Positions 1-12,616 of a DNA stretch of 64,000 bases are shown here, piece by piece. The position numbers and the translations under genes are program-made. The notes below the pieces were generated by a model that searched no databases, was not told the origin of the DNA, and worked only from the letters and a program-made list of their open reading frames with translations. Location of the stretch: contig OY776133.1 of the NCBI GenBank assembly GCA_963675135.1, positions 36,772,994 to 36,836,993 on the forward strand, in the 5' to 3' direction. This stretch comes from Galeopsis tetrahit (lineage: Eukaryota; Streptophyta; Magnoliopsida; Lamiales; Lamiaceae). How positions within the stretch are numbered: the stretch's first letter is position 1; each line of letters opens with the position of its first letter.

Positions 1-811
1 GTTGTGACAATTAGTGTAGCATTAACTCTAACAGAATGTGAAAAGTAAACACAGTACACAGCGGAAGTCTAAAACACTAAAACACAATACAAACACAATG
101 GAATAATTTTTAACATAGATTTTATTAATAACAAAACCTATGCTAAGCCTTACGGCGAAAAGTAACTTAGTTCCTAAGTTATACAAAAAGTGTCGTGTGA
201 AATGTCTCAGCAATTACTTCAACATTCCACAAACAGAAACTACAATCGAGGCAGGTGCCTGAATCCGCAAACAGACTTAAGTGTAAAACACTGTCTAAAG
301 AACTAATCTAATCTGTGATTCACTCTCACTCGATTCAAGACTAGAACAAAGTACACTGGAAGGTGTGGTATCCCTCGGCGTACGTTAAATGATACAACTA
401 CTGGCCATAACTCCTAACTAGGGTTGAACGCTCAAGGAGGTGTTACTCGAGTAGTGCATGCTTTGAAATGAGAGGCTCTGGCGGTATTTATAGAGAAATA
501 CACAGCTTCAAGATCCTTCCATTATGAGATCCTATTTTTTAGGACCTCAACCTCCATGATCTTTCTAGAACATTCTGCCATCTTCCAGGTCGTTCTACAA
601 TGCTCCAAAGCCTTCTAGCACCTTCTCCAACCTTCTGGAATCTTCCAGGTTCCAGACTCTTGTAGAAGCTTCTAGAATCGTTCCTGAATGTGAGAGCATT
701 TAGTACAACATTTAATGTAACATTTCAGAAATGACTTAGAATAAATCAAGGAAGGTCAAATTAAGATGTTGTTGATAATGTTAAAGCATTTAAGAGTTAA
801 CAACATCTACA
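1..811 (-). repeat. 3' LTR of the Copia element (edge-truncated)
   Basis: This copy matches 25463-26270 and 31808-32619 almost base for base. On the plus strand it ends ...CATCTACA, so on the element's strand it starts TGTAGATG. By eye it differs from the 5' LTR at about six positions in 811 bp, which suggests recent insertion. The first 67 bp or so of the plus-strand LTR are missing because the window starts inside it. Confidence 0.93.
485..677 (-). promoter_or_regulatory. LTR promoter with heat-shock elements and TATA box (copy 1)
   Basis: Two three-unit heat-shock elements are visible: TTCTAGAACATTC at 563-575 and GAAGCTTCTAGAA at 665-677, both with exact two-base spacing between GAA/TTC units. 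Many more single TTC/GAA units lie between them. A TATA box (CTATAAATA on the minus strand) is at 485-493, about 70 bp downstream in the transcription direction. Heat-factor binding is inferred from the motif. From this 3' LTR, read-out transcription would leave the window on the left, into what should be the rest of the interrupted NLR gene. Confidence 0.6.
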
Positions 812-824
812 ATCTCCCCCAATT
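812..824 (-). other. Polypurine tract next to the Copia 3' LTR
   Basis: On the minus strand the bases just before the 3' LTR read AATTGGGGGAGAT, a typical plus-strand primer site for Copia elements. Confidence 0.75.
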
Positions 825-1254
825 TGACCTTTCGACTACAACACACCTGATGCACGTATATTTCTATACATACTCAGTATTATGTATTTAGGTAAGTTGA
901 ACTTCAAAGCTAAATACTAGTCAAGACAATACCTGTTGTAACCGTTGGATCAAATCAAAAAGAGATCAAGAATAATTTTACTAAGATCCGTGCCATAAGA
1001 TCAAAGTAATCTTATTCAAAACCAAAACAAGTATAAACAGTACACTTGTTTACAAACACATATAACTTTACAAAAATCAAAAGTTAAATCAGAGAATCAT
1101 ATATGAATATGTACTAGATCAACCTAAGACTTATGTAAAACTCAAAATAAATCAGAGCAATAACGAAGAAAAGAAAAACAAACAGAGCAAAGACTAAAAA
1201 TAAAAACAGAGCAAAAAATGTGAAAAACAATATCTAACAAAGACTTAAACAATA

Positions 1255-1730
1255 AGCAGTAAGCAAATGAGAATTAAAGAGAAGTGTACTTCTAAATTAT
1301 ATTATCATCAAAGCAAACAATTTAAGCACTAAGCAGTAAGCACATGATAATTAAAGAGAGGTGAACTTCTATATTATCCTCAAAGCAAACAATTTAAGCA
1401 AATTGAATAATAAGGCAAGTTAGAAAGACAAAACAAACAACAACTAAGAAAGACCAAAAGTCAGCAAGCAGTAAGCAAATAAGAATAATTCTTTATGGCA
1501 AACAATTTAAGCAAACTTGATGCAGTAAGCAAATAAGAATAATTCTTAAGGCAAACAGTTTAAGCAAACTGAAAATATAGCAAAGTTAGTGAAAAATCAA
1601 ATACAATAAACAACTAACTTATACAACATGCAGTAAGCAAATAATGATAAGTGAGAAAACAATTTAAGCATAAAAGCAGTAATCTATTATCATAAATGCA
1701 AACAAATTAAGCAAGTTGAATAAAGAACAA
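1255..1730. repeat. Degenerate tandem repeats in the Copia 3' region
   Basis: About six irregular units pair GCAGTAAGCAAAT with CAAACAATTTAAGCA, near 1255, 1335, 1459, 1521, 1629 and 1676. Unit length varies from about 45 to 120 bp. They lie in the A-rich non-coding stretch (825-2219) between the 3' LTR and the extra 3' ORF; nothing coding is visible there. Confidence 0.6.
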
Positions 1731-2028
1731 CCTGTCAACTAGGAAGTAAAAACAAAATCTGTAAATCAACTTAAACACAGAATAGATGAATAAGATCAAG
1801 GGAAGTATAAAAGGCACAAATACTTAAGAAACTAAACAAGTGACATATATTGCTGTATCAACAGCTGCAGCATCATGTTCCTGCACATAATCACTTATAA
1901 TGTTCAGCCCTCCCCCTGTCTTGTATCAACCTGTTCAGTTGTTACCATAACCTGTTTAGATGTCATAAAGAACATCCATACGTTCATAAGCATCAACAAA
2001 TTAATCCTCCTCCTCTTCAACAACAGTG

Positions 2029-2096
2029 CACATTGTAGCAAAGTGAACTACAACATCTGGTTCACATTGTAGCAAAGTGAACTACAACATCTGGTT
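2029..2096. repeat. Perfect 34-bp tandem duplication
   Basis: Two head-to-tail copies (2029-2062, 2063-2096) begin CACATTGTAGCAAAGTG. The repeat lies in the Copia 3' region. Confidence 0.85.
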
Positions 2097-2219
2097 CAAC
2101 AGTCTCTTCATGAATAGCATCAGGTACACAATCAGCTTCTCGTACATCTCCATGGAGCTCTTCACTTCGAACCCCAGAAGTTGATGGTGTTTCTCCCCCT
2201 GTGGTAGTAGAAAGCGTCT

Positions 2220-4140
2220 CTAACCACGGATTTTAAGGAACTGAAGGCCATCAATAGAGTCCTGTAAACGTTTTAGTTGAAGTAAAATAAAAGATCTGGA
2301 AACAGAAAAAGTTTGACCAATGTGACCACCAATGTGCTTCACATTCGGTGTAGCATTTCTCTGTTCAGTTCTTGTTGGAGCTGGTCGAGCTGGAATAAGA
2401 GCATCTCTGTGATCAGAACCATCTGAATTTTGCAAGGGCAAATCAACAATCCTTACACCAAGTAACAGAGCAAGTGAGATAGTCATCAAGGGTACCTTGC
2501 CTCAAATAACCTCAGTTTCCTTAGGTTTAAAAATTCATGCCTCTTGAGGTATGAACATATCAACAATGGTAAGGTAAATTCCCTTTATAATAAATATCAC
2601 TATAAGCTGCATATGGTGAAAATAGTTAAATCCAAATTGAAATTCTTCAACACAAAAATCATCTTATACAACAATGTAGCTTGATCCTTAGTCACCTTAG
2701 TGGAATTTGTAGAGGGTATCCAATTGTAGACAATTAATTTATGGAGTACAGAGTATAGAGATGTGAGATCTTTAGCAAACATAAAAAATTTCACCTAGTT
2801 AATCTACCACCAGTTATAGAAGTAGCAACCAAGTTCAAATCAAGTTCATCTTCATCAATCACATGCTCTATCTCTAAGAGATCATTAATCAATTTCAGAG
2901 TAAGTGAAACTAATCTCCCCCTAAATTGTACATTCTCATATCATTTAGAGCTACGTCTACCCGTACTCTTCCTAAGTCAAGCACAAAATACATATACCCA
3001 ATCAAACACAAAAGTATCACTCAAAGTTACAGTTTTCAACAATTTCCTTTCAAAAATTATATGAACCCTTTACTTCTCAAAATCAGCAATGTTAATTCTC
3101 TTTTCCATTAACAACTTTCATGTAGACAGTTTAGTTATTTTAGCAACTAATCTATCAGTCTAAAAATTATTATCAGGATCAGAATTACCTCCTTTAGAAT
3201 TTATCTCCTCAGCTGATTCAGAGTCCATACTACTGCTCTTCTCAGAATCATTACTACTACTGTCATCAGGGTCTGGTGTTGCGACACTTGCTTCAGCATT
3301 TGATGCAGCATTCTTCCTCAGAGTCTTCTTAATCTCACGCACAGTGGGATTATCCTCTGGATCAGAATTTTCAATTCCTTTGGGCAAGTCTCGTTCAGCA
3401 GCAACAATCTTTCCCTTTAGATCATACTTCCTTTTGACTCATTTCTCAGTAACCACATTTTCTTCCTCCGATTAAGAAAACACCTTGAATCGGTTCATCA
3501 TCAACACTACTTCCTTTATTCTTTCTCCTAAATGAGTTAGAGTAATCAACTCTTGTGAACACAAAGCCGGATCTCCTTCGTTGAACATGGGCTAATCTTT
3601 TCTCTTTTCTTTCTTAACGATCATCCTAAATGCAATCTATTCAGATTCATCAGTATTAAAAAGAGAAAAGTTAGTTTCACCTGAGTTAGCATTCGCGTCG
3701 GCCTCCTTCATTTGAGCGTCCTTAGAATCGGATGTCTCAGCATTTGCAGACTCGTTCTGCTCAGCAACAGGAAAATCATCAATTTCCTTTTCACTCTCCC
3801 CCAGAGAGGAAGCTATCGAGGCGTTTGCCTCTGTTTCAGTATTAGGACTTAAAAATTGGGGCTTTTATGAGGTGAACGAATCAAGTGTAGTGGTGAGTTT
3901 TTCGGTTTTCAGTAATGAGAAATGTCAATGGACATATTTCCAACAGTAAGAATGTAAGATTCTCAAAATTCACATTCGATTGAGACATATTCTCAACAGC
4001 TTGGTCCAGCTCGTTAAGGGTCGAATCGAATTGAATGTGAACAGTTGTAGGAATGGCTGTAACTGGAGTTGTTTGGGTAAGTGTTTCAGCTTTTCTTGTA
4101 GCACCTGGTGAGTTTTGGTGTGAGCGGCCATGAAAGCGAA
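2220..4140 (-). pseudogene. Degenerate 3' ORF of the Copia element (plant-transposon-protein-like)
   Basis: Downstream of pol on the element's strand lies a broken reading frame. It starts near 4131 with a short MAAHTKTHQ segment, runs through acidic Ser/Asp/Glu-rich blocks (3160-3387 is the longest open piece), and continues to 2220. A piece near 2700 reads YNWIPSTNSTKVTKDQATLL. This recalls the putative plant transposon protein domain often found as a third ORF in SIRE-type elements; I cannot confirm that by search. Several stops and frameshifts interrupt it, so it cannot make a full protein. Confidence 0.5.
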
Positions 4141-4785
4141 ACTATTAAGGTTTGAGAGAGATGGAGATGACAGTTTCGTGGGAGTTTGAGTATGGTGAGG
4201 TGGTTTCTTTATTTCCTGTCATTTAAGCACCAAGAAATCGAAAAGATAATCACAATAACCGAGACAAACAAGGCTTTAGCAAATCTTAAAAAGCAATACT
4301 CAAATCACTCGAAAAAATGCAATGCTTAGTATATCATGTTATGAGAAGTATATAGGAGAGAATGCATAGTTGGAAGTAATACGTATAAAAATAAGAACTA
4401 ACTAAGGAGGATTCTAGAAGAAATTCGATAATACTCCATAAACTTAGCCACAAAAATAGATCATGGTTAAGTAGTGGGTAAAATCATAATTAAATAATTA
4501 ATTAAATTAAGAACATTCTAGAATAATTAACATTTAAATGTGTATAATCTGAAATAAAACAAAGATGTAGGTTAGTATAATCAGGAATAAATAAAATAAA
4601 TTTCCACAAATAATCAAATAATTACTACTTATAAAAATATAATCGAATCATCTAATGTTATGCTCAAAACTGTTACATACACCTCAACACGGTTTTTACA
4701 TGAATTTACTTCATTTGTGTTGCACCATATTTTTTCTTTTTGTGTTATAGCATCTAATTTGTATTGATCCATTGTTCCTGTAGAG

Positions 4786-4901
4786 TACATCGTAGTAGCG
4801 AACTCCGTGCCCCATACTTACGGATTACAAACCTCTTGATGTTTTTACCAAATATCACCTTTTGAAAAGAAGACATCGTAGTAGCGAACTCCGTGCTCCA
4901 T
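4786..4901. repeat. Dispersed pair of ~30-bp direct repeats
   Basis: ACATCGTAGTAGCGAACTCC occurs near 4787 and again near 4872, each followed by GTGC and CCATA. They are in non-coding Copia sequence between RNase H and the 3' ORF. Confidence 0.7.
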
Positions 4902-5159
4902 AGTTACTCAGTGATTTGGTACATCTTTTAGTATGCTAATAACATTCTATTTTTTATGCATTTGAGAGGTGTAAGACATGTTTATTTTTGCACAACAAAT
5001 TTTAGATTCAAGAATATTTTACAAAGGAATTATTCAACGAAAATAGGAAATAAATTAAATCTATAACAGCTGTACAACCTTATGATGTTGTCCTAAATGC
5101 TACGACATTTATGACACCATCCATCCAGGATTATTCAGATACTACACATACCAAGAGAT

Positions 5160-5747
5160 TTCCTCAAAGATAAGAATCTCTCAAGGTCAAGACCTTAGTA
5201 AATATATCAACAGTATGATTTTCAAAAGGTACGTATTCCAACTTCACCATGTTCTTCTCCACTAAATCTCTCATAAAATAATGCCTAATGCAAATGTGTT
5301 TAGTGAGTGAGTGTTGTACTGAATTTTTAGAAATGTTTATGCACTCATATTATCACAGAAAATTGTAAGGATATCAATTTCATAGGCATGAAACATCTTG
5401 CTTAACCACAAGATTGTTTCCCATGTAGAAACATCCTCTACTCTTACTCTTTATGTCGTCTATATCTCATGCTCAATCCGCATCACTGTATCCAATCAAA
5501 GTGTTGTTGGTGTCCTTAGTGTACCATATCCCAAGTTCACTTGTACCTGTATCAAACTTGATAATTCTCTTCAAAACATTCAGGTGAGATTCCTTTGGAT
5601 TAGCTTGGTACCTAGAACAAACAAAAAACATTATGCATAATATCTGGTCTACTAGAGGTTAGATAAAGTAAACTTCCTATCACGGATCTATACAATGTTG
5701 GATCAACATCCTTTCCAACATTGTCTTTACAAAGTTTCAAAGTAGAT
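5160..5747 (-). pseudogene. Copia RNase H and C-terminal reverse transcriptase
   Basis: Minus-strand translation gives a YRSVIGSLLYLTSSRPDI segment near 5640-5690 (end of RT) and, nearer 5200-5330, HSLTKHICIRHYFMRDLVEK followed by a DIFTK motif, the usual end of Copia RNase H. It is the downstream half of the pol interrupted at 5750 by the CACTA insertion; the upstream half resumes at 22026. The RNase H part contains stop codons. Confidence 0.8.
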
Positions 5748-5764
5748 CTCCACTACAGGAAATC

Positions 5765-6790
5765 TCACATTTCGTGACGAATTTTTTTGCGACGACACAA
5801 TAATCGTCACAATTTCTTACTGAAACGTGACGAATTTTATTTTTCGTCATTAATGTGCTAGAAATTGTGACAAGATTTAAATTCATCACCAATCACAAAT
5901 TTTTTCGTCACAAATTTGTTTATTTTGCGACAATGTTGATAAATATGTCACAATAATAATATGTGACGATTTTAATAATAAATGGTGACGAAATTCGACG
6001 TCATGAAAAATAGTTTTTCTTGACAATGCTAAACTATCGCCACAATAATAATTGGTGACGATTTTAATAATAATTGATGATGATATTCGATGTCATAAAA
6101 ATTATATTTTCATGACGATACTATTTTTCGTCATTAATTATTCGAAATAATTAGAGACAAAATATTTTTCGTCACAATATTAATTGGTGACGATTTTAAT
6201 TGTAATAGATGACGATATTTGACGTCATGAAAAATATTATTTTATGACAATATTATTTTTCGTCATTAATTATTCGAGATATTTAGTGACAAAATATTTT
6301 CGTCACACAAATAATTGGTGACGATTTTCATAATAATTGATGACAACATTCAACGTCATGAAAAATATATTTTCATGACGATATTATTTTTCATCATTAA
6401 TTATTGGAAATATTCAGTGATAAAATTATTTCGTCACAAAAATAATTAGTGACGATTTTAATAATGATTGATGACGATACTCAACGTCAAAAATATACAT
6501 ATATTCATGACGATACTATTTTTCGTCACAAATATTTAATATATTTAGTGACAAACTTTTTTCATCCCGAAAATAATTGGTGACGATTTGAATAATAATT
6601 GATGACGATAATCAACGTCATAAAAATATATATTTTCATGACGATGTTATTTTTCGTCATTAATTATTTGAAATATTTAGTAAATTTTTTTTATTGTCAC
6701 TATGATAATTGGTGACAATTTTAATAATAATTGATGACGATATTCAACGTCATAAAATATATATCTTCATGACAATGTTATTTGACGTAA
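5765..6790. repeat. Left subterminal repeat array of the CACTA element
   Basis: Short GTGACGA/TCGTCAC-type motifs occur in both orientations and are packed into a longer repeat. The phrase ATTGGTGACGATTTT recurs at about 6051, 6183, 6314, 6445, 6586 and 6718, a period of 131-141 bp. In En/Spm, TNPA binds such subterminal motifs to bring the ends together; that function is inferred here. Confidence 0.88.
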
Positions 6791-6834
6791 AAAAAAACAT
6801 AATGGTCTCTAATTTCGAATACAAAGTTTTTAAA

Positions 6835-7310
6835 TAGGGATGGCAACGGGACGGGTATGCCTTGTCCCAGGACCCACCACGACAGAAAATTCTCATGCCC
6901 AGACCCGCCCAGCTTGAAAACGCGCCGAATTTTACCCGTATCGTCCCGCGTAATTTTTTTAATTTTTTAAAATTAATTTTAATAAATACAATATATTTAT
7001 TTTGATATTATATAATTCAAATTAAATATATAATTGTTTAAAATAACATTTCCTATTCATTTTATACTTTTTTTTTTTACAGATATTCATTTTATACTTA
7101 AAAAACTAAATAAACAATATTTTTACAAACATATATATATATATATATATATATATTAAATATTACTATATTTATATATAGCGCCAGTCCGGATAGGCGG
7201 GGTCGGTTTGACAAAAACCACGATCCGTCCCTTACCCACTTAACCGGGTCCATACCCAGCCCACAGGGGTCAGGTTCAATGCGGGTCTGGGTTCAAACCG
7301 CCCCATTGCC
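6835..7310. mobile_element. hAT-like MITE nested in the CACTA element
   Basis: The left end reads TAGGGATGGCAACGGGACGG and the right end CCCCATTGCCA, whose complement matches TGGCAACGGG with one change. The interior is made of GGGTCTGGG/CCCAGACCC-like words in opposite orientations. The last few bases at the right end appear lost, and no target duplication is visible. An (AT)n run lies at about 7130-7156. Confidence 0.55.
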
Positions 7311-7493
7311 AAAAATCAAATTACGAACTCTTAGAAATCCAGAAAAAATTAAATTCACAAGCCAACTTTAAAAGATTTTTCACATATTATTCTGAAAACT
7401 CTATTGTAATTAAATGGTTTCAATATACCCAGTTTATTACAATATCATCAAGACAAGAAGGGACCACACACATACATGTATGTATATTTTTTA

Positions 7494-10400
7494 TCAAATT
7501 AGTGAATTGTCATCACCACTCTTGTCATCAGAAACATTATTTTTCTGGGAATCCTCTTCACTACTACAATTATCGACTATGGTGTCATCGAATTCATCCT
7601 CCTCCTCCTCCTCTTCATCTTCATCATCATCATCATCATCAACGACTTCCTCACGTTCTTCGGGTGTAATTGAAACTATCAAGTTCTCAATGTCATCAAG
7701 CTCAGTGTTCTCACCATTTAGTGATTGTATTTCACTAATACTAACTTCAAATGCATCGTCCATGTGATTTTCTTGATATATTACATCTTTTCCCTGTTCT
7801 TCTTCAGTGTCCGTTGTTTCATCTTGCATCTCATCAACATCATATATATGTCTGTGTTGAAATGGTTGCACTACTCGCCAATCACTTCCTAATTTGGGAT
7901 CATTAATGTAGAAGACCTGTCTAGCTTGATCAGCCAATATGAAAGGATCATTCTCGTACCATTTTCCTGTTACTCTAATACTTGTTATATTTCCTTCTTT
8001 TACTATCCCTGATTTCTTTCTAGTCCCCAAATCAAACCATTCACATTTGAATATAGTAACATGTCGATCCTTCACGTAGTCTAGCTTAATTATATCGGTC
8101 AGAATACCATAAAAATCTATGTTATCTTCACCATGGTTCCCTTCTGCTACAATCCCACTGTTTTGGCTCTTACGGCGACTATCACGTTCTTTAGTGAGAA
8201 ATCGTACACCATTCACAATGCATCCATTGTACTTTTTTATACACTTATAAGGTGCACAAGCAAGAGAATAAAGAGACTCGTTCATTTTAGATCGGTTTGC
8301 ATGGTATACTTGATTCATCTATGATAAAAAATGTGAAAAGAAAATCAATTAAGTTTGAAAAGAAAATCAAAAAATATTTGGAAGCCTAGTTATCTTACAT
8401 GATTTTTGAACCATTCAGGAAATTGTTGTTTGTGATCTCGATCTATGTTTGCACAACCCTTTAAGAGAAGCTCAAGCTTATGCCTCCTACAATATAATAA
8501 ACGTCAAATGCATATTTTCAATTTATTAAATACCTTACAAATATTCAACAAGTTAAGATACACACAAAATAAACTTACTCAAAATATGGTTCGATCTCCT
8601 CGCAGTTCTGGTAAACAAACCACTGCATCGCATTGAACTCATCATTTGATAATTGAACATATTTTGTTGCTCCAAAATGACGACATTTTTGACTAAAGAT
8701 ACAGAGACTGTCATCAGTTCCTGTATCAATATTTCGATCGTCTCTATTAAATCTAGTCTCAATTCCCCGCAAATACATTGAGCAGAAAGTTAAGCTCTCC
8801 TTCGCAATATACGCTTCAGCAATTGACCCTTCGGGATGAGCTTTATTACGCACACTCTGCTTCAAGTCACATAATGATCTACGCAAAAAGTAGAACAAAT
8901 TAATAAGTTATTAATAATGTGACTAGTATGCAAGAAATTACATAAAAAAATATAAATACAAATACTACCTTTCAATTGGATACATCCATCTAAATTGCAC
9001 TGGTCCACCTACCAAAGCCTCTCTTGGTAAATGAATTGATAAATGAACCATTACGTCAAAAAATGCAGGAGGAAATATTTGTTCAAGCTTACACAAAATC
9101 AAGATGATTTCTTCTTCCATTTTATGCAATTCTGATTTTTTCAGCTTCTTACAACACAAACGTTGGAAAAAATGACCAAATTCAGCTAGTACTTCAGACA
9201 CATTCTTGTTTAAGGATCCACGTATACCAACGGGAAGTATACGTTGTAATAGTATATGACAATCATGACTTTTTAGTCCATATATATTTTGATCATTTAA
9301 ACCAACACAACGAGAGATGTTAGAAGCATATCCATCCGGGAATTTAATGGACTTTAGGAACTCACAAAAATCGTGCCTTTCTTTTTTTTTCATGACATAA
9401 CATGCGAGTGGCACAACATATTTTCCATCACTTCTCTTGATTAAATGTAGCTCCTTCCGAATTTTCATGTCCTCCAAATCTAGTCTTGCCTTTATTGTAT
9501 CTTTTGTTTTGCCATCTATACACATTAAGGTTCCTAATATGCTCTCACAAATGTTCTTTTCAATATGCATCACATCTAAATTGTGTCTTAATTTCAACTT
9601 GCTCCAGTAAGGCAAATTAAAAAATATACTACGTTTAGACCAAGTCAACTTCTTACGCATGTATTTTCGCTTCTTGGTAAGAGGATGCTTTCCTGGTGTT
9701 TGCTCTTGAACTCTCTCCAACTGTATCAACACATCATCTCCACTTAATTCCTTAGGTGGTTCTCCATTTTCTATTTTACCATTGAACTTTCTACTTCTCC
9801 TCCAAGGATGATCTTTTGCTAAATAACGACGATGTCCCATGAAACATAACTTACTACGTATTGGCTCAGCGTAAGTGTTCTCATTACAAACCGGACAAGC
9901 CCTGTATTCTTTAGTAATCCATCCAGATAAGTCACCATACGCTGGGAAGTCATTTATTGTCCACAAGACAGCAGCATGCATTTGAAAATTCTGTTTACAA
10001 GACACATCAAAGGTTTTGACTCCTTCAACCCACAAGTCAGTTAGTTCTTTAACTAACGGTTGTAAATACACATCAATGTCTTTTCCCGGTGACTTTTTCC
10101 CAGGGATAAGCAAAGACAACAAGAGAAATGGTTGTTTCATGCAATCCCAAGGAGGGAGATTCAACGGTGCTAGAATAACCGGCCACATGCTATAAGTAGT
10201 GCTCAAGTTTCCAAATGGATTAAAGCCATCGGCAGCTAAAGCTAGTCTAACATTTCTTGGATCATTAGCAAACCAATGAAACTCACTATCAAAGTCTTTC
10301 CATGCTATGGAATCGGCTGGATGTCTCATATAATCATCATCAATACGTTTTTCTTTATGCCAAACCATCTTTTTAGAGGTTTTCGAAGACAAAAAAAGGC

Positions 10401-11223
10401 GGCGTAGTCTAGGTGTCACTGGAAAATACCTTAAGATTTTATGCGGTATCTTTTTCCCAATACCATCATTGATTTTCCAACGAGAAGTCCCACAAATAGG
10501 GCAAGCCTCTAATTCTTTATTTTCGTTCCAAAATAAGGCACAATCATACTTACACGCATGAATACGCTCATATCCTAACCCCAAATCGCGTAAATAACTT
10601 TTAGCTTCGTAGTAAGTGTTTGGAAGTGTCTCACCATCGGGAAGAGCAGACTTCATCAGACTCAACATCATATTTACAGCTCTATTACTCAACTTGTTAT
10701 ACACTTTTAAATGGAGCAATTGGATTATAAATGATGTCTTCGAGATTTTCGTACAACCAGGATATAATTCTACTTGAGTATCTGCAATGAGTGCGTCAAG
10801 ATATGCAGGGAGACCATGAGTATTGTCATCATCGGTTGACATATTATCACCATTTGGTTGAGAGTATTGTTCACCGAGGTCAAACAACATTTCATTAACA
10901 CCATTATCTTCATCATTATCTTCCTCATAATTGTTTTCTTCTATTGAATCACTATCAGTTCTAATTCCATCATCATTCAATTTAGGCTCACCATGATAAA
11001 ACCATGTAATATACCCTGGATCTATTCCATTCACCATTATGTGAGCTTTAACTGTTTTTTGATCTCTTAACTTTAAGTTTATACAGTTTCTACACGGACA
11101 TCGAACATCACAATCTCGACCCATATGACTTCTAACAAATCCCATAAAACTATTCACTCCATCTACATAATTCTTAGAAAACTTGGCACTACGCATCCAG
11201 GTCTTGTCCATTTCAAAGTGCAC
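7494..11223 (-). CDS. TNPD-like CACTA transposase, four exons
   Basis: Exons on the minus strand are 11223-8969, 8878-8579, 8486-8399 and 8318-7494, all with GT-AG introns. They sum to 3468 nt, an uninterrupted 1155-residue protein. Domains in order: a Transpos_assoc-like start (MDKTWM, then CPCRNC) in the first ~90 residues, a Transposase_21 core (LPPWDCMKQPF, ACPVCNENTY), a DUF4218-like region ending ...FRWMYPIER across the first intron into NKAHPEGSIAE, then a DUF4216 domain in the last exon, and an Asp/Glu-rich tail encoded by trinucleotide repeats. TNPD proteins are nuclear and carry out CACTA cleavage and transfer. MDKTWM begins at 11211 and is an alternative start. No disabling change is visible. 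Confidence 0.9.
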
Positions 11224-11353
11224 CTATCATATAAATATTCAAATTACTAATAGGCAAGAAATTATTTGTGTATTTAAGTAAATAAAAACTGACGTAAAAA
11301 ATGAATAAAAGAATAGCTGGTTTAATTACAATAATCCTAGAGAAGAGGCAAAC

Positions 11354-11434
11354 TTATAATGACATTTAGAGGGTTAACTACAATTATTTGTGACTAATAT
11401 TTTACTTTAGTTGATGAAACAGTGAAACAATGTC
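11354..11434. repeat. ~81-bp direct repeat, partner at 13084-13164
   Basis: Both copies contain TATAATGACATTTAGAGGGT followed by GATGAAACAGTGAAACAA. They are separated by 1.65 kb inside the CACTA, with the nested MITE between them. Confidence 0.8.
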
Positions 11435-11505
11435 CTGGAGAAGAGAAAGTTGAGTTCAGATTATTGCAAATACAAATTAGAATATTAGATGTGCAAGTGA
11501 TAAGG

Positions 11506-12616
11506 GTGTGTTTGGTTTGTGAGATTAAGAGGGTTAGATTGTTTTATAACAATTAGTAAGTTGTTTGGTTTGCATTATTAAAGCCCAAGTTTAGAAAGAG
11601 GACTGAGTCTATTTTCGAGTTTAATCATGCAGTCAAGTGATTGTTTATCTAATTGAAGGTGGTAAGATTATTGATCCATCAAAAATCACATTTCTTCCAT
11701 AGAGGTGAAATGTCATTTCTGACCCCAATAAATCACATTTCTTCCCTAAAGGTGAAATGTCATTTCTGACCCCAATAAAAGGATGTTTTTGTGTTTGTCC
11801 AATTAAGCAAAGTTAATTTATATTAATTGGAATCATTTCATAGTGAGAAGGCGTGCACTGGTTTTAGACTTAATTTACATTAATTCGAAATCGAATCAAT
11901 TGTTATACTCGAAACTCGTCTCGACAAAAAAATTGATAAATTTGATCTTGATCCACCTCGATTACCTATATAATTTTATAAAATTAAATGTAAAATTTTT
12001 TTTTTCTAAATAATTAATGATAAAATAAATTCGAGCTCATCTCAACTCGACTCAATCCGCCTTGATTACCTATGTATAAAACACGTACAAGTTCGATTAG
12101 GCTCGCTAGCCATGAGCCAAATATTTATAAACTTGAACTCCATAACTACTTGAATAACTCAAAATTTGACTCGAGTCACTTTCGACCTTTTTACGAATCG
12201 AGCATAAGTAACTTGTGGATTGACTCAACTCATTTACACTCCTATGCATGAATTATATTTTTTAATAGAATGTACCACACATTTTAAATTAATTATTAGA
12301 TCACATTAATTACTGATTAGGTTTGTGACTATACAAACTTGGGCAAAAAAACCACTAATACGTTTCAGCAACAAGGAAATAAGTGAAAAAATAAATATAA
12401 AAACTAATGTTCAGGGTTATTTTTGACATTTAACATTACAATTCAATCTTATCTCACAATCCAAACAACTTTAGTATAAATTATCATTTAAACTTAAAAA
12501 TTCAATCCATCAATCTAAACATAAATTTTAAATCAATTTTTCAAATTGTGAACAGTACAATCCCACTATTTCCTATCATAACATATCTATCCTATCTAGC
12601 GAACCAAAAGAGCCCC
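11506..12616. mobile_element. Possible terminal-inverted-repeat MITE nested in the CACTA element
   Basis: The left end GGGTGTGTTTGGTTTGTGAG and the inverse complement of the right end (GGGGCTCTTTTGGTTCGC) resemble each other, as in hAT- or Harbinger-type MITEs. Possible 8-bp flanks AGTGATAA and AGTGTATA agree at only five positions. A 47-bp tandem duplication (11684-11730, 11731-11777) and a CGAxTCGAG-rich segment at 11880-12240, resembling the hAT MITE at 29910, lie within it. Confidence 0.4.

Noticed and set aside
28..213. 61-codon frame present in all three Copia LTRs (28-213, 25487-25672, 31835-32020)
   Set aside because: It is conserved only because the LTRs are; it lacks any domain and lies where no LTR protein is expected.
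5765..6790. Regularly spaced repeats resembling a CRISPR-like array
   Set aside because: They are subterminal transposase-binding repeats of a plant CACTA element, with no unique spacers.
7414..7767. Serine-rich frame antisense to the TNPD tail
   Set aside because: It is the complement of the Asp/Glu trinucleotide repeat of the real gene.
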